This document shows, piece by piece, positions 22,569 to 33,885 of a stretch of DNA of 64,000 nt. The stretch comes from Biomphalaria glabrata (Eukaryota; Mollusca; Gastropoda; Planorbidae), in NCBI RefSeq assembly GCF_947242115.1, contig NC_074726.1, forward strand, positions 13,019,970 to 13,083,969, written 5' to 3'. The stretch's first letter is position 1. The number at the start of each line of letters is the position of its first letter. A model generated the notes under the pieces. The model searched no databases. It was not told the origin of the DNA and saw only the letters and a list, made by a program, of their open reading frames with translations. The position numbers were made by a program, and so were the translations under genes.

Positions 22569-23289
22569 ATATATACCAATATTCCCATCATCATCATATA
22601 TACCAATATTCCCATCATTATCATATATACCAATATTCCCACCATCATCATATATACCAATATTCCCACCATCATCATATATACCAATATTCCCATCATC
22701 ATCATATATACCAATATTCCCACCATCATCATATATACCAATATTCCCATCATCATCATATATACCAATATTCCCATCATCATCATATATACCAATATTC
22801 CCATCATCATCATATATACCGATATTCCCATCATCATCCTACCCCCTCTCCCACACTCCATGACGTTATTTTCATTATCCACTGTAAAACTAAAATCCAC
22901 AAGTTGGAGCAAAAGCTATCAGTGCATTTTCCAATAAAGCGAAACTCATTATAAACCCACCCCACCCCCACGTAGATATCCTAGTATCCCTTATTGATGT
23001 TATTTGTTGTTACTGTTGTTGTTTTAGCCTTCCCTCTTTTTTTTTTTACACTAAACCCTAGCATCCCTTACCACCCACCCCAACACACATACAAATAGTC
23101 CTGGACATATCCTCCCGTTCTGTTCAAAATCCTCAGTTTAATATCTACATCAAGATATGTTCCTTACAGCATTCCTTCAATGACATTGCTGACAAAAGCA
23201 CACACGCATTCATGCAGATATTTTGGAAAGAAGCAAAAAAAGAAATACCAGATTGCTTGTATAAAGTGTGTACAATAGTTGAGGCACAG

Positions 23290-23545
23290 TGGCTGAGCTG
23301 AGCCCAGCCAACTCTATAGGGTAGAAAATGTACAGTTCATATGTTTCTGTGGTCTACGGTGAACAAAGATGTTACGTGGCCAGCACAACGACCAACCACC
23401 TTTACTTTCCCCAGCTGATATCAGGTTAGAGTTGGGTGGACTCAGAGGCACCCTAAAGATCCAGAAATTTGAAATCGCAGTCTTCACCAGGAATCTGAGA
23501 CCCCCTCGGTTCGGAAGCCAAGCGCTCATCCACCGCGCCTCCTCT
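23290..23545 (-). mobile_element. tRNA-derived SINE (family A)
   Basis: Minus-strand copy: CAGTCTTCACCAGGAATCTG and CGGTTCGGAAGCCAAGCGCT mark the tRNA-like head, and CAGCACAACGACCAACCACC the body. The B box is decayed. Confidence 0.7.
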
Positions 23546-23679
23546 TATCATTTTGATGTTGTTTTTTTTTTTATGTACACACACATAGTGTCTCTCTCCA
23601 CTTTGACGACACTTTGACCACCACCACCAACAACAGTAAAATCAAAAAGACGAAGAATGTGAGCGTGTGTCTATGTTAT

Positions 23680-26600
23680 TTATTTCGTGTAGTACTTGAC
23701 CCCAGGCAGAACACATAGAAGTTCAAACATTAAATTAGCAGCGACCAGTGCAGTGTTCCCTGATGGATCGAAGGGTGGTGAGACCTGATGATGAAACAGA
23801 CAGATGATAAGTAATGACCTCCCATATAAAACAATATAAATACAAGTTCAGTTAATTAACATTCAGTTATATTAAATGAATACATTATGATGATAAGAGA
23901 TCTATACGAAGAGGGTTAGTTTGTAAGTACTGGGCTCTCCGTTGAAATAAATGAACTAGTTCATTTCAGCCATGTTTCATACACAAATAAAACCCAATAC
24001 AGAAGATTTATTCTAAGCTAGAAAAAAAAAATTATTTTTTCACAGTTTTATAATGCGATTGAGGTTCACACTTTTAATTTCCCAAACCACTAATTTACAA
24101 ATAGAAAAACAAAAACTAATTAAATACTCAGAAAGACACAAAGATAGAGGCAAATTTCTTATTTCTTTTACTTGAACAAATTTGTACAAATGCTCCTTTT
24201 TCGCTTCGCTAGTGCTATTAGAGAATGGAATGGGTTGCCTGAATCAGCCAGGAAAACCAACAACTAAGCAGAGTTTAAGTCATTGAATAACATGCATGAC
24301 TAGAGTGATACATGAAAAGAGCTTCATTTCGCATTTGCATACGTCAGCATACCTTAGAAGTGGACAACTAGCCGCTCTCCTGCCTTCTGTTAGATTACCA
24401 TACAGAATGTCTAGTGGAAGTCGACAATAAATCTAAAAGCATGTCGTATTTGCGAAAAAAGAAGAGTCCTTGTGAATTTAATTTTATTTACCTTATTTTC
24501 GTAAATATAAGATGCATATTTTGTTAAAATGATACATTTTTGAAAAGTGTAGACACCCTTTAACGGGATGTACTGACTTGCACTGTCTTAAATCCGGCCC
24601 TGTTAGGAGCCGAGGTCTTTGTCTTGTCTTTTTCACTGTCGTCAATCTCTATACAAAGAGGTAAGGGAACAAACCTCAACAAGATCCACTCCTTTTATAT
24701 TTAACCCTTTACATCCACGGATTATCTCCAGACCTTGTATGATACTTAGTCCAGCTATCTCAGGTGTTCCTGCAGTACAAACGTAACTCAGTCAGAACAG
24801 GTTAAAATAGGACTTGTAAGAAAAGAAGAAAAACAAGGCACAGAAACCTTACAATTGTCACTCAAAACAATTATAAGCTTTCTTATCCGATTTGTAAACA
24901 TTATTTAGTAAATGTTCCAAAGCAAGCTGACCTGTTCCTGGGGCTACGGATGGATCTAGTCCATCAATATCAAAAGAGATGTACACAGGCCTGTCTCCTG
25001 CCTTAGTGCTGACTTCTTTCATTAGTGGTACTAATGACTTGTTCCAGCAATCTTCTCCTAGCACAAGTCTGACTCCCTGGTCATTGTAATAGAAAAATAG
25101 TTGGTTCTACTCAAGAATATTTTCATCTTTTAAAAGAGATATTATCAACAAATGTCTTTAAATTAATAAATATTTTCTCTTTTCAATATATTTCAAGTTT
25201 TAAAATTTTACTTTTGTTTAATGCTCAACTTATTCATATTTAATTTATTGATGATAAATATATGAATTACTTAGGTATGTCATTAGAATAGATTCATAAA
25301 TATGAAAGCAATGCTGGGGGTTTTCATATATGGAGGCTAATCTATAAATACTATTAAATAGCAAACTTATTGGATACCCAGTGTAAAAAAAAAAACCCCA
25401 AAAAAATCAACAACGGATGCACTGACAAGCAAAGTATTTAAAAAAAAATATATAATTTTTGTGCAGTTTAAAATTAGAAACTCTTTCGCTAATATCACAA
25501 AGTGATTTTTTTATGACTTAGTAGGCAACAGTGAACTTTCAACCAGGCGTCCTTGACATTATTTTTTTCGTCTATTTATCTCGAAATTTCTCATAAATTT
25601 TCTCCGTTTATTTTCTTAAGATTTTTTCCTTCATGTTTCATTATATAGCCGCCACATTTCTGCATATTGCTTTTTTTTTTCCCCTCTTACTGCATTTTTT
25701 TAATCGCTTAAATAGTGTGAACCGGATTTAAAAATCAAAGTATAAACAAAGAACAAATAACTGTGGTTAGCTTTAATTTGGCAATCTCCATTGAATCTAT
25801 TCCCAAACTATATAGATATAAATATATGAGGCTTATATTGTATAAGTCTGCTCCATTTATTAATATCACTTTAATAAAAAATAGAAATAAATAAAACTGT
25901 AAGCAAATACTGACCTGATCAGCCACCCATTTATAATCATCCACAGAGTAGCCGGTACCTCTAAGGCCAATTTGAACTGATCTCTCGCAGTCTAGGCAGC
26001 CCTCTTCAATAGCTCTCCTAAACGGGGTACCTGGTCACCAGACAAATGGAGAGCCTGAGAGCTTGTTTCTAATAACATTGATCACTTAACATAATTAGCA
26101 ATAATCGATAGGTTAAAATATCAGAACCAGCGAAGGATTAAACTTGGGTTTCTGAAACTTTTACTAGAGAGATCCTCCATAAAAAAAAATAAAATTGTTC
26201 GTGCTTCCAAAGAGGGGTACAAAACGGATCCCCGGCCCTAAACGTTTCCTGCATTCTGTGCTGAAGATTCGCATTCTCCCAGCGTCTACAACAGACTATT
26301 TCTCCTAGTAAGTAGAGTGCAGATCAAAGTATTAAAATTAAAAATGGTGGGGCGTGTTAACATGTTTGTAATGGGCTTTAATGTTGTAAAATTACCCTTT
26401 GCTTAGAAAGTCGTCTTTTTATTTCATTCAAATATCTTCTTCTTCATAGAAGATAAAACAAAGTCACTTAGTTTAATAATTTAATTTTTTTTTAAAATTG
26501 ACAATATTAATATTTATAAACGATTATTTCTGAACAATGTACTACGGAGATTCCCACAGAGAGGCCTGAAACAGAGCTCCAGCTTTAAGTCTTTAGTATC

Positions 26601-28724
26601 TAGATCTATGTCAAGTAGTGTTCTATTATGTTTTTTTTTATGTTCACCGACATAGATGGAAAGAATTGACAATACTGAAGTGTCACTGTAAAACTTAAGC
26701 ATCGGTACACTTATAGTTGTGTTAAACCAGGGGTTCTCAACCTGGGGGTCGATTGACGATTTGCCAGGGGTCGCCAAAGACCATCGAAAAAAGTATATTC
26801 TTCTATTGCTGTATGAGTGTGAGCGGGGGAGGGGTCGCTTCAGAGTTGGGGGATTGTAAAAGGGGTCGCCGAGCATAAAAGGTTGAGAACCGCTGTGTTA
26901 AACCATCAGTTTACAAACCCCCCCCCCCTTTTTTTGCTTTGACTCAGCTTGTCCCACGTTGTATAACCTACTGCCCCTGCACTTTAAATACCAGCAGTGT
27001 CCCGTCTCACCATGAGCAATCTTTTCTCCGTACATCATGTCACTTGTATCTGAGTGAGCGTCAACGTGTATGAGACAGAGAGGACCGTACTTCTCCTGTA
27101 GCAAACAGTGGCAATGGTCTTAATACAGACTGACCGACACAGACTTGTAGCTTTGCAAACAAAAATAGGTTTTAGAAAAGGGGAGACAACGAAATCAGAG
27201 TGAAACAAGTGACAGAATGTGAAGGTAGATGTCAACATTTTTAAGCAACAATTAATAATTTAATTAAGATAACACTCACAGATTTTCAATGTAAAAAGGC
27301 TCTATAATTTAATTAAGCTGACTCTAACAGATTCGTAATGTTAAAAAGATCTATAATTTAATTAAAAGAAATCGTACAGATTTTCAATGCAAAAAGAATA
27401 TATAATTTAATTAAGCTAATTCTATCGGCAGGATATTACATGTGAAATAATCTATTTATCTTATCTTCTTATCTTATATAATACAGACGTTACTTAAAAA
27501 AAGAAGATGATTAAGTCCTACGCGTCATGCATTTAGTCATGCATGTTAACCAATGACATAAATTCTAAATTTAAACTAGATAAATACATAACGATAGATT
27601 TAGTGCGAAGCAGGGCGTTTTGGTGCAGCCGTTTTGGTGCAGCCGTTTTGGCGCAACCATTTTGGCGCAGCAGCTTTGGCGCATGGGACGTTTTGGTGCG
27701 AAATATAGCACGTAGCTTTTAAAAACATAAGATATATATAATTCTTTTTACAGAAATAATACAATCAACATAAATAATGTGACCAAAACGTCCCATGCGC
27801 AAAAACGGCTGCGCCAAAACGTCACGTACGGATTTTGTGTACTCTTCTCTCACGTAGTATTTGTAGATTGGGATAGTCATAGTGCACCGTTGGTTTGTAC
27901 CAAAAAAAAGTAAACACGAACAGCTATCTAAAATTTTGTTTCGATGAATGTTTTTAAGTCTGTACATATCATGCGCATACTCGGTGCTTTAAAAAAACAA
28001 CAGCATTGCACAGTTTTTAATTACATTCATTTGATTAATTGCAAAACATTATATGTAGAAAAAAAAAAGAGTCAACTGTTTGCTATTTAATGTCATACAG
28101 TGGAATCTTGACAAAACTACACGCTAGTATGAACGTAACATTGAATCATTATACGTGTAGGAAGACATATAATTTAAATTAATTTTTTTCTGGCAGCACC
28201 GTGTGATTTAATTTCACTTACATCATACCAGTACACTTATTGTATGAAATCTAGTTTTAAATTGTGGTTTTACTTTGTGAGATCTAAACGTGAAAGTCTG
28301 GCGATCAAATAAACAATAAAAACAACACCTTCGGGAGCTGCGAAAATTGTTCATCCACTAACAAAGAAACAGTTAATTAACAGCAGGATGGCTGCCTGGT
28401 CGTGCGGTTTGCGCGCTGGACTGTCGTTCAGATTTATCGATGGTCCAGGGTTCAAACCCTGGCCGCTCCCATCCCCCGTCGTCCTGCGGGAGGTGTGGAC
28501 TAGATAGGAATTATCTTCAACTCTGAAGGAACATCCGAAACATGTAAAACATTTTACAAAACAAAGGAAGGCAAAACTAGAGTTGTAACCATAAACATTA
28601 AATATCAGTTACCTCCCTTGTGTTATAGTGGCGAAACCTACCAAGCAAAATATGCAAGTATATGCAGGTGTGTAGCTATTGTGCTATAACCTCTGTGTTA
28701 ATTTATTTTGCAAATCCCTCTCAG

Positions 28725-28756
<32 letters not shown>

Positions 28757-31700
28757 CAATAGTAAAATGATGGCTGTGTGGTTGTGTAATATTCGCACTG
28801 GACTGTCGTCCCGGTGGTCCAGGATTTGAACTTTGCCCTTCTGCCATCCCCCGTCGTCCTGCGGGAGGCTTGGGCTAGAATGTAATAGTCAAGTCCAAAT
28901 GCATATCCGAAACATGTCAAACTAACAATAAAAGAAACTTACTTTCATGGCTTGCAATATTGGATATGATAAAGTGTGATCCCCGCCCAAGGTCAAAGGG
29001 ATGCAACCATTTTTTATAATCTGTCTGTAAGCTTCGCGGATTTGTTTCACTGCCTCGGGCAGATTGTAGATAGTGAAGGCTGCGTCCCCAATGTCAGCGA
29101 TTTGTAAAGATTCAAATGGCGCTGCACCTGTGGAATGGGGGAACAATGAAATAAATACATGTTTGCAATAGAGTCTTGATCAACGTGGTGACTACATCGG
29201 ATAAACAATGAGGCCCTACAAGTGTACGAAAATAGTTTGGATTCCATAATGTTCCGGATCGAGAGAGTGTCGGATTAGTTGACCAGTGAGCCATGTCCAG
29301 GATTTGATGTCCCCTTTTATGTATTTGCAGGTATTAGAATAACCCGCAGTATAGTATTTTTTTTAAAGTATTTTTGTGAAGATGTACATAACCAGTGCTT
29401 TTTTTTTTTAAATAAGTGCCGGTACTCAGTGATGGATTGTCTAACTTTTAACTACTAAGTAATTAATAATTGTCACAGATGCCATTATAGATTTATTTGT
29501 ATATTTCACATATAAAAGCTTGTGTGTAAATAGAAATATAAACCCTTGACTGAGCCTCAGGAATTACCCCACAAATCTAGATCCTTGACAGCGCCTCAGG
29601 TTTTACCCGAGACGTAATTACGATGTTGCAAATCTATTGGTTGATTTGAAAATAAATAAAGACATTTTTTAAAAGAGTTAGCGCCAGAGAATTGACGAGA
29701 GTAGAAAGAACGCCAGTCGATGAAAGAATTTTCTAGTAGACAGTCACGTTTCCTAAGAGCTCTGATTTAAAGCCTTTGTAATATTATTTATGCTTGTTGA
29801 TCTGTAACTTGTACATAAGCTGTACTTACGTTTTATATTTAAATAAAGTTCCAGAGTTGTGTTTTAATAAAGAATCTTTTATTGTGAATCCTAGATCGTC
29901 ATTTATTCAACTATTTCAATTCAAGAGAAATCCCCGGCACCACAACGCACGTTGTGACAATAATAAACGTTAAAATACAAAGAAAAGCATTTTTTTTTCC
30001 ACATTGAAAAAGGTGCCGGTACGCCGTAACTTCACAAAAAAAAGCACTGTATAGAACAGATTAAAATGACTATACTCTACATTGAAACAAAACCTACTGA
30101 TTACTTGTTATAGGGAGAGGATATAAATGTCAATCAAAATGTTTATTGTATTGAATCATGTCAAATCTAACAATTACTTTTGTCTGTAGGTCCTACCTAT
30201 TGTCGGTTTATGTTATATAGGTCCAATCTGTTGTGGATTATGTTATATAGGTCCTACCTATTGTATGATTAATGTTATATAGGTCCTACCTATTGTATGA
30301 TTAATGTTATATAGGTCCTACCTATTGTATGATTAATGTTATATAGGTCCTACCTATTGTGGGTTTATGTTATATAGGTCCTACCTATTGTATGATTAAT
30401 GTTATATAGGTCCTACCTATTGTATGATTAATGTTATATAGGTCCTACCTATTGTATCATTAATGTTATATAGGTCCTACCTATTGTATGATTAATGTTA
30501 TATAGGTCCTATCTATTGTCGGTTTATGTTATATAGGTCCTACCTGTTGTGGGTTTATGTTATATAGGTCCTATCTATTGTCGGTTTATGTTATATAGGT
30601 CCTATCTATTGTAAGATTAATGTTATATAGGTCCTACCTGTTGTGGGTTTATGTTATATAGGTCCTACCTGTTGTGGGTTTATGTTATATAGGTCCTACC
30701 TATTGTCGGTTTATGTTATATAGGTCCTACCTATTGTCGGTTTATGTTATATAGGTCCTACCTATTGTCGGTTTATGTTATATAGGTCCTATCTATTGTC
30801 GGTTTATGTTATATAGGTCCTACCTATTGTCGGTTTATGTTATATAGGTCCTACCAATTGTCGGTTTATGTTATATAGGTCCTATCTATTGTCGGTTTAT
30901 GTTATATATGTCCTACCTATTGTCGGTTTATGTTATATAGGTCCTACCTATTGTCGGTTTATGTTATATAGGTCCTATCTATTGTCGGTTTATGTTATAT
31001 AGGTCCTACCTATTGTCGGTTTATGTTATATAGGTCCTACCTGTTGTCGGTTTATGCTATATAGGTCCTACCTATTGTCGGTTTATGTTATATAGGTCCT
31101 ACCTGTTGTCGGTTTATGCTATATAGGTCCTACCTGTTGTGGATTATGTTATATAGGTCCTACCTATTGTCGGTTTATGTTATATAGGTCCTACCTGTTG
31201 TGGGTTTATGTTATATTGGTCCTACCTATTGTATGATTAATGTTATATAGGTCCTACCTGTTGTAGGGTTGAATGGTCTGATGAAAGCAGACTCTGATCT
31301 GATCTGTCTCGGTCCCATTCGTGTTCCAGTCCTGAAAGAGGTGCCAGAGTCCAAAGGAACTCCAACAAAGCAAGCGTCAAGACCTGGTCAGCACCAAGTA
31401 GACATTGTATTGTTAACATATTCATAGGGGTATTTATATAAAGTTTCATAACTGTTTCGAACTAAAAAAAAAAGTTTAGACTTTGGTAGAATGTTCTGTT
31501 TTTTTTTTTAATTTTCAGCAATGTTGTGAATGAGACTTTAACACAAGTTTGTGACGTTATATCTGAGTTTCACTCAGTAATGTGCACCGCTTTATCTACA
31601 TTTCTTTTGATTCACTTGTGCAGCGAGGTGCATATGCTTTCATGAGCGTTAATCTAATCGTGCAGCTTAATTAGAGACAATATTCTTGGCTGATTTAGGC

Positions 31701-32331
31701 AACCCTTGCCATGCTCTAATGGCACTAAAGACCTACGTATTTCAATTTTTAACATTTAATCCACATTCGAAATTAGCAAATTTACTCTGTTGTATTTCAC
31801 ACAGACGTATGTCAGAAATTAAAATGAACCTCAGTAATACATGTTTTAAATGCTCAATTATTTTTCTTTCAGGATTCTCATTTCCCATTCTTGTTTCATG
31901 TCACGTTAACATTACGTTAACCTGTACGCCAAACGCAATCTGGGTTTTTTTTTCTTAATACTTCTATACAATTTCTAATTCTTTCTAGATCTATAAAATC
32001 ATTGTACGTTCTTCGGACGAAAAATAATTAACAAATAGCCATGACTAAGCCATGTACATTTAAAGAATGCAAACGGTATTCAGCCCTAGTTTACAATAAT
32101 TTGAGCACCACTGATGTATGTAAGTATATACAGTAGAAAAGGTAACATTTTAGAAGAATATGTACTGTTGTCTTCTCACCGTCGGTCGTGGCTTGAACCG
32201 GCAGTCTCATCATTGAAGCTATGCCTGCACATCTCGGCAGTTCATTGCCTCCAAGGGGCTGGTTGAAGCTCTTGCAGTCATTCCCTAGTCCACGAATGTC
32301 TCTTATTTCCACCAACTGCCGCGGCTTCACA
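23680..32331 (-). CDS. AGMAT-like: agmatinase-like ureohydrolase (first exon not found)
   Basis: Eight exons join in phase, in coding order 32331-32180, 31383-31258, 29127-28943, 27095-27011, 26030-25915, 25076-24932, 24769-24675 and 23784-23680 (stop 23682-23680): about 335 residues of an expected ~350-360. The family hydrolyses agmatine (or related guanidino compounds) to putrescine and urea, usually in mitochondria. The arginase-fold metal ligands are all present: IPLTLGGDHT, LIHVDAHSDTSD and ISFDIDGLDP. FNQPLGGNELPRCAG, ASMMRLPVQ, FVGVPLDSGTS, EIAGLSIIQGLEIIRGC and VSPPFDPSGNTAL follow agmatinase rather than arginase. The missing 5' exon should hold the start and targeting peptide; exon 32331-32180 begins mid-codon, so a start inside it is unlikely. 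Intron 2 begins inside a 1-kb minisatellite of donor-like units. Substrate is inferred from family; some homologues are not strict agmatinases. Confidence 0.92.
24120..24310 (+). mobile_element. jockey-like LINE, 3' fragment
   Basis: ACTCAGAAAGACACAAAGAT, TTGTACAAATGCTCC, GGAATGGGTTGCCTGAATC and TAACATGCATGACTAG match the LINE 3' end at 44900-45090. It lies in the last agmatinase intron. Confidence 0.8.
25077..25914. other. agmatinase intron, nothing recognised
   Basis: AT-rich sequence with homopolymer runs. No repeat family or exon was recognised. The intron at 26031-27010 carries a MITE (26728) and a stretch at about 26160-26340 resembling 5255-5350 and 14595-14680 (TATTTCTCCTAGTAAGTAGA), probably another dispersed repeat. 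Confidence 0.4.
26728..26895. mobile_element. hAT-type MITE with 8-bp target duplication
   Basis: The ends CAGGGGTTCTCAACCTGGGG and AAAAGGTTGAGAACCGCTG are inverted repeats. TGTTAAAC is duplicated at 26720-26727 and 26896-26903. The 168-bp element is non-coding and sits in an agmatinase intron. Confidence 0.92.
27247..27430. repeat. ~60-bp tandem repeat, 3 copies
   Basis: Units share TATAATTTAATTAAG, CAGATTTTCAATG and TAAAAAG. It lies in the agmatinase intron upstream (in gene sense) of exon 27095-27011. Confidence 0.75.
27440..27562 (-). mobile_element. jockey-like LINE tail fragment
   Basis: CTTATCTTATATAATACAGA, GAAGATGATTAAGTCCTACG and CGTCATGCATTTAGTCATGC match the LINE 3' end in minus orientation as at 33890-33990. 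Only the terminal ~120 bp remains. Confidence 0.8.
27605..27825. repeat. foldback element of TTTTGGCGCA motifs
   Basis: The left arm carries repeated GTTTTGGTGCAGCCG, TTTTGGCGCA and CGCATGGGACGTTTTGGTGC. The right arm reads, as reverse complement, GACGTTTTGGCGCAGCCG and GCGCATGGGACGTTTTGGTC. The arms can pair over about 50 bp around a ~75-bp loop. It is non-coding; the family is not known to me. Confidence 0.7.
28388..28567 (+). mobile_element. tRNA-derived SINE (family B)
   Basis: Full-length-looking copy: GGCTGCCTGGTCGTGCGG (A box), GGTCCAGGGTTCAAACCC (B box), CCCCCGTCGTCCTGCGGGAG and the end CATCCGAAACATGTAAAAC. It lies in an agmatinase intron. Confidence 0.88.
28766..28925 (+). mobile_element. 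tRNA-derived SINE (family B), diverged, next to an exon
   Basis: ATGGCTGTGTGGTTGTG, CTGGACTGTCGTC, GGTCCAGGATTTGAAC and CCCCCGTCGTCCTGCGGGAG follow family B, ending CATATCCGAAACATGTC. It ends about 18 bp from the donor side of agmatinase exon 29127-28943, just inside that intron. Confidence 0.8.
29393..30049. mobile_element. MITE with CAGTGC ends, split by a solo LTR
   Basis: The ends CAGTGCTTTTTTTTTTTT and AAAAAAAAGCACTG, with GTGCCGGTAC inside each end, form inverted repeats. Flanks TACATAAC and TATAGAAC agree at 6 of 8 bases, consistent with a decayed 8-bp hAT-type duplication. A 489-bp solo LTR occupies most of it. Confidence 0.7.
29471..29959. mobile_element. solo LTR with 5-bp target duplication
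   Basis: The 489-bp element begins TGTCACAG and ends TGTGACA (7-bp inverted termini). ATAAT is duplicated exactly at 29466-29470 and 29960-29964. Internal AATAAAG signals favour plus orientation. It is an LTR-retrotransposon relic left by LTR-LTR recombination; the clean duplication suggests modest age. Family not determined. Confidence 0.85.
30187..31262. repeat. 31-bp minisatellite made of splice-donor-like units, ~35 copies
   Basis: Units of TTATATAGGTCCTACCTATT plus GTCGGTTTATG or GTATGATTAATG run without a break up to the end of agmatinase exon 31383-31258. In gene sense each unit reads ACAATAG or ACAACAG followed by GTAGGACC, matching the true junction ACAACAG|GTAGGACC at 31258/31257. 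The array appears to have grown from the exon-intron boundary. Confidence 0.95.
31683..31745 (-). mobile_element. jockey-like LINE, short fragment
   Basis: CTTGGCTGATTTAGGCAACC and CATGCTCTAATGGCACTA match the minus-oriented LINE 3' end (compare 34012-34055). Only about 60 bp remain. The rest of 31390-32179 holds no recognised exon. Confidence 0.6.
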
Positions 32332-32392
32332 CTGCAAAGATTTGTACGTAACAGAGCATAGCGAAGTGTAAACATTGCGGAGATAATAGTTC

Positions 32393-32745
32393 ACAAAGTG
32401 AATACACAAACCTGTCTATTAGTTAACAAAGTGAATACACAACTCTGTCTATTAGTTAACAAAGTGAATACATAACTCTGTCTTTTAGTTAACAAGGTGA
32501 ATACACAACTCTCATGTCCCTTAGCTAACAAAGTGAAAACAAAACTCTTATGTATAATACAACTCTAATGTCTATTAGTTAACAAAGTGAATACACAATT
32601 CTAATGTCTATTAACAATGTAAATGCACAACTCTAATAATGTCCCTTAGCTAACAAAGTGAAAACACAACTCTTATGTATAATACAACGTTGATGATTAT
32701 TAGTTAACAAAGTGAATACACAACTCTAATGTCTATTAACTACCA
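32393..32745. repeat. ~35-bp degenerate tandem repeat
   Basis: About ten imperfect units of TTAGTTAACAAAGTGAATAC plus ACAACTCTAATGTC. It starts about 60 bp upstream (gene sense) of the first agmatinase exon found. Confidence 0.85.
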
Positions 32746-33524
32746 ATATAGTTCTTCTATGACTAGTAGAAAAATAAACTGGTTTTTTTTTTTTTACATT
32801 TATGGTCTAGAAACTAATCCAAAGTATAAGATACAGCATAAAACTGATCAGCTGGACCTCTGCTAGACGGTGTCACAAACTATGACCTTGTTTTCTCCTA
32901 TCGAAATGTGAATATCGAAATGATAATGTGAAGCCATCTACACACAGCTGTGACACAAATGAGGTTATGGACATCTCGTTAAACAAAGACATTTTCTAGG
33001 CCGGGTTCCAAACATTGACCAAACATTTGTTTGGTTCGAGCAGTTGTTTTTGTTTTTTTACAATACATCTATGATTCTATTCCAGGGGTGGGCAACCTTT
33101 TTGGATCGAGGGCCGCATCTCTTTAAATTTGGGAATGGCGGGCCGTATATGTATATACAACTTAGAAAGATACTCTAGCTAACTTTTAATTCATAGTTAC
33201 ACTGTATTATATCCACGTTTCTTTTTTTCCACACTCCACGTTAAGGAATTACAAGAAGAGTTAGCAATTTCTGAAATCAATTAATACTTTTTTTTTAAAT
33301 CGCTGTTGTCATTTTATATTACAATAATCCCACTAATATACAGTTGTACTTAATGTGCAGTATTTTACTTTTTACACTCGTGCATAATGTTCTGGAACTG
33401 TGGAACTAGCTTACTAGTTGTTACCCTTGTGACTGCTGTCAAATTACAGTCAGTCAAAATCGACCAGTAATTATACTTGTTTAGTCCCCCCCCCCCCCCC
33501 CCAAAAAAAAATGCTTGTTCATTT

Positions 33525-33770
33525 GATGAGACAATATATGTTCCGGAAGTTAAATGTCGGGACGAGTGAAACTTGCCCTTTTGGAGCATCACCAGAGAAT
33601 GCTGACCATGTCCTTCAATTGTGCATACTAAATCAGAGACCCGAACAGGACTCTGGCCCCAAAGCCCTCCTATAGAACCAAAGCTATTCGGAGAACTGCC
33701 TGATCTGGAAAACATTGCGCGGTTCATCTCAGATATAGGATTACTGATCTGAACCTTCTGACGCAAATGC
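33525..33770 (+). mobile_element. RNase H-type LINE, 3' fragment
   Basis: Plus-strand translation near 33560-33640 gives [17 protein letters not shown], matching [17 protein letters not shown] in the minus-strand copy at 57440. GATATAGGATTACTGATCTG near 33735 matches its 3' end. It is broken and 5' truncated. Confidence 0.75.
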
Positions 33771-33885
33771 TGTCAGACTCCACGGGCTTTGTTGGAGCCA
33801 TCCCAGGATTTCAACCTCTTGTCATGTACCCACTCTCGGATTAATGTCGTAGTGTTGACATACAGATTCTGGCACTCATAAGACT

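Larger units (their letters stand above)
19624..22842. repeat. 27-bp minisatellite split by a hAT insertion
   Basis: Units of CATATATACCAATATTCCCA plus TCATCAT flank a 2.9-kb hAT element: about 3 units at 19624-19701 and 10 at 22569-22842. The frame over the right block would encode YQYSHHHHI repeats on + and MGILVYMMM repeats on -; both follow from the 27-bp period and are not evidence of a gene. Confidence 0.9.

Noticed and set aside
22514-22954. Open frames encoding YQYSHHHHI repeats (+) and MGILVYMMM repeats (-)
   Set aside because: Both frames are open only because the minisatellite period is 27 bp. There is no start context, no splice sites and no domain.
30187-31262. Possible CRISPR array
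   Set aside because: Units are contiguous 31-bp repeats without unique spacers, in an animal gene intron; it is a minisatellite.
23680-32331. Arginase rather than agmatinase
   Set aside because: Metal motifs are common to both, but FNQPLGG, ASMMRLPVQ, GVPLDSGTS and the VSPPFDPSGNTAL end follow agmatinase.
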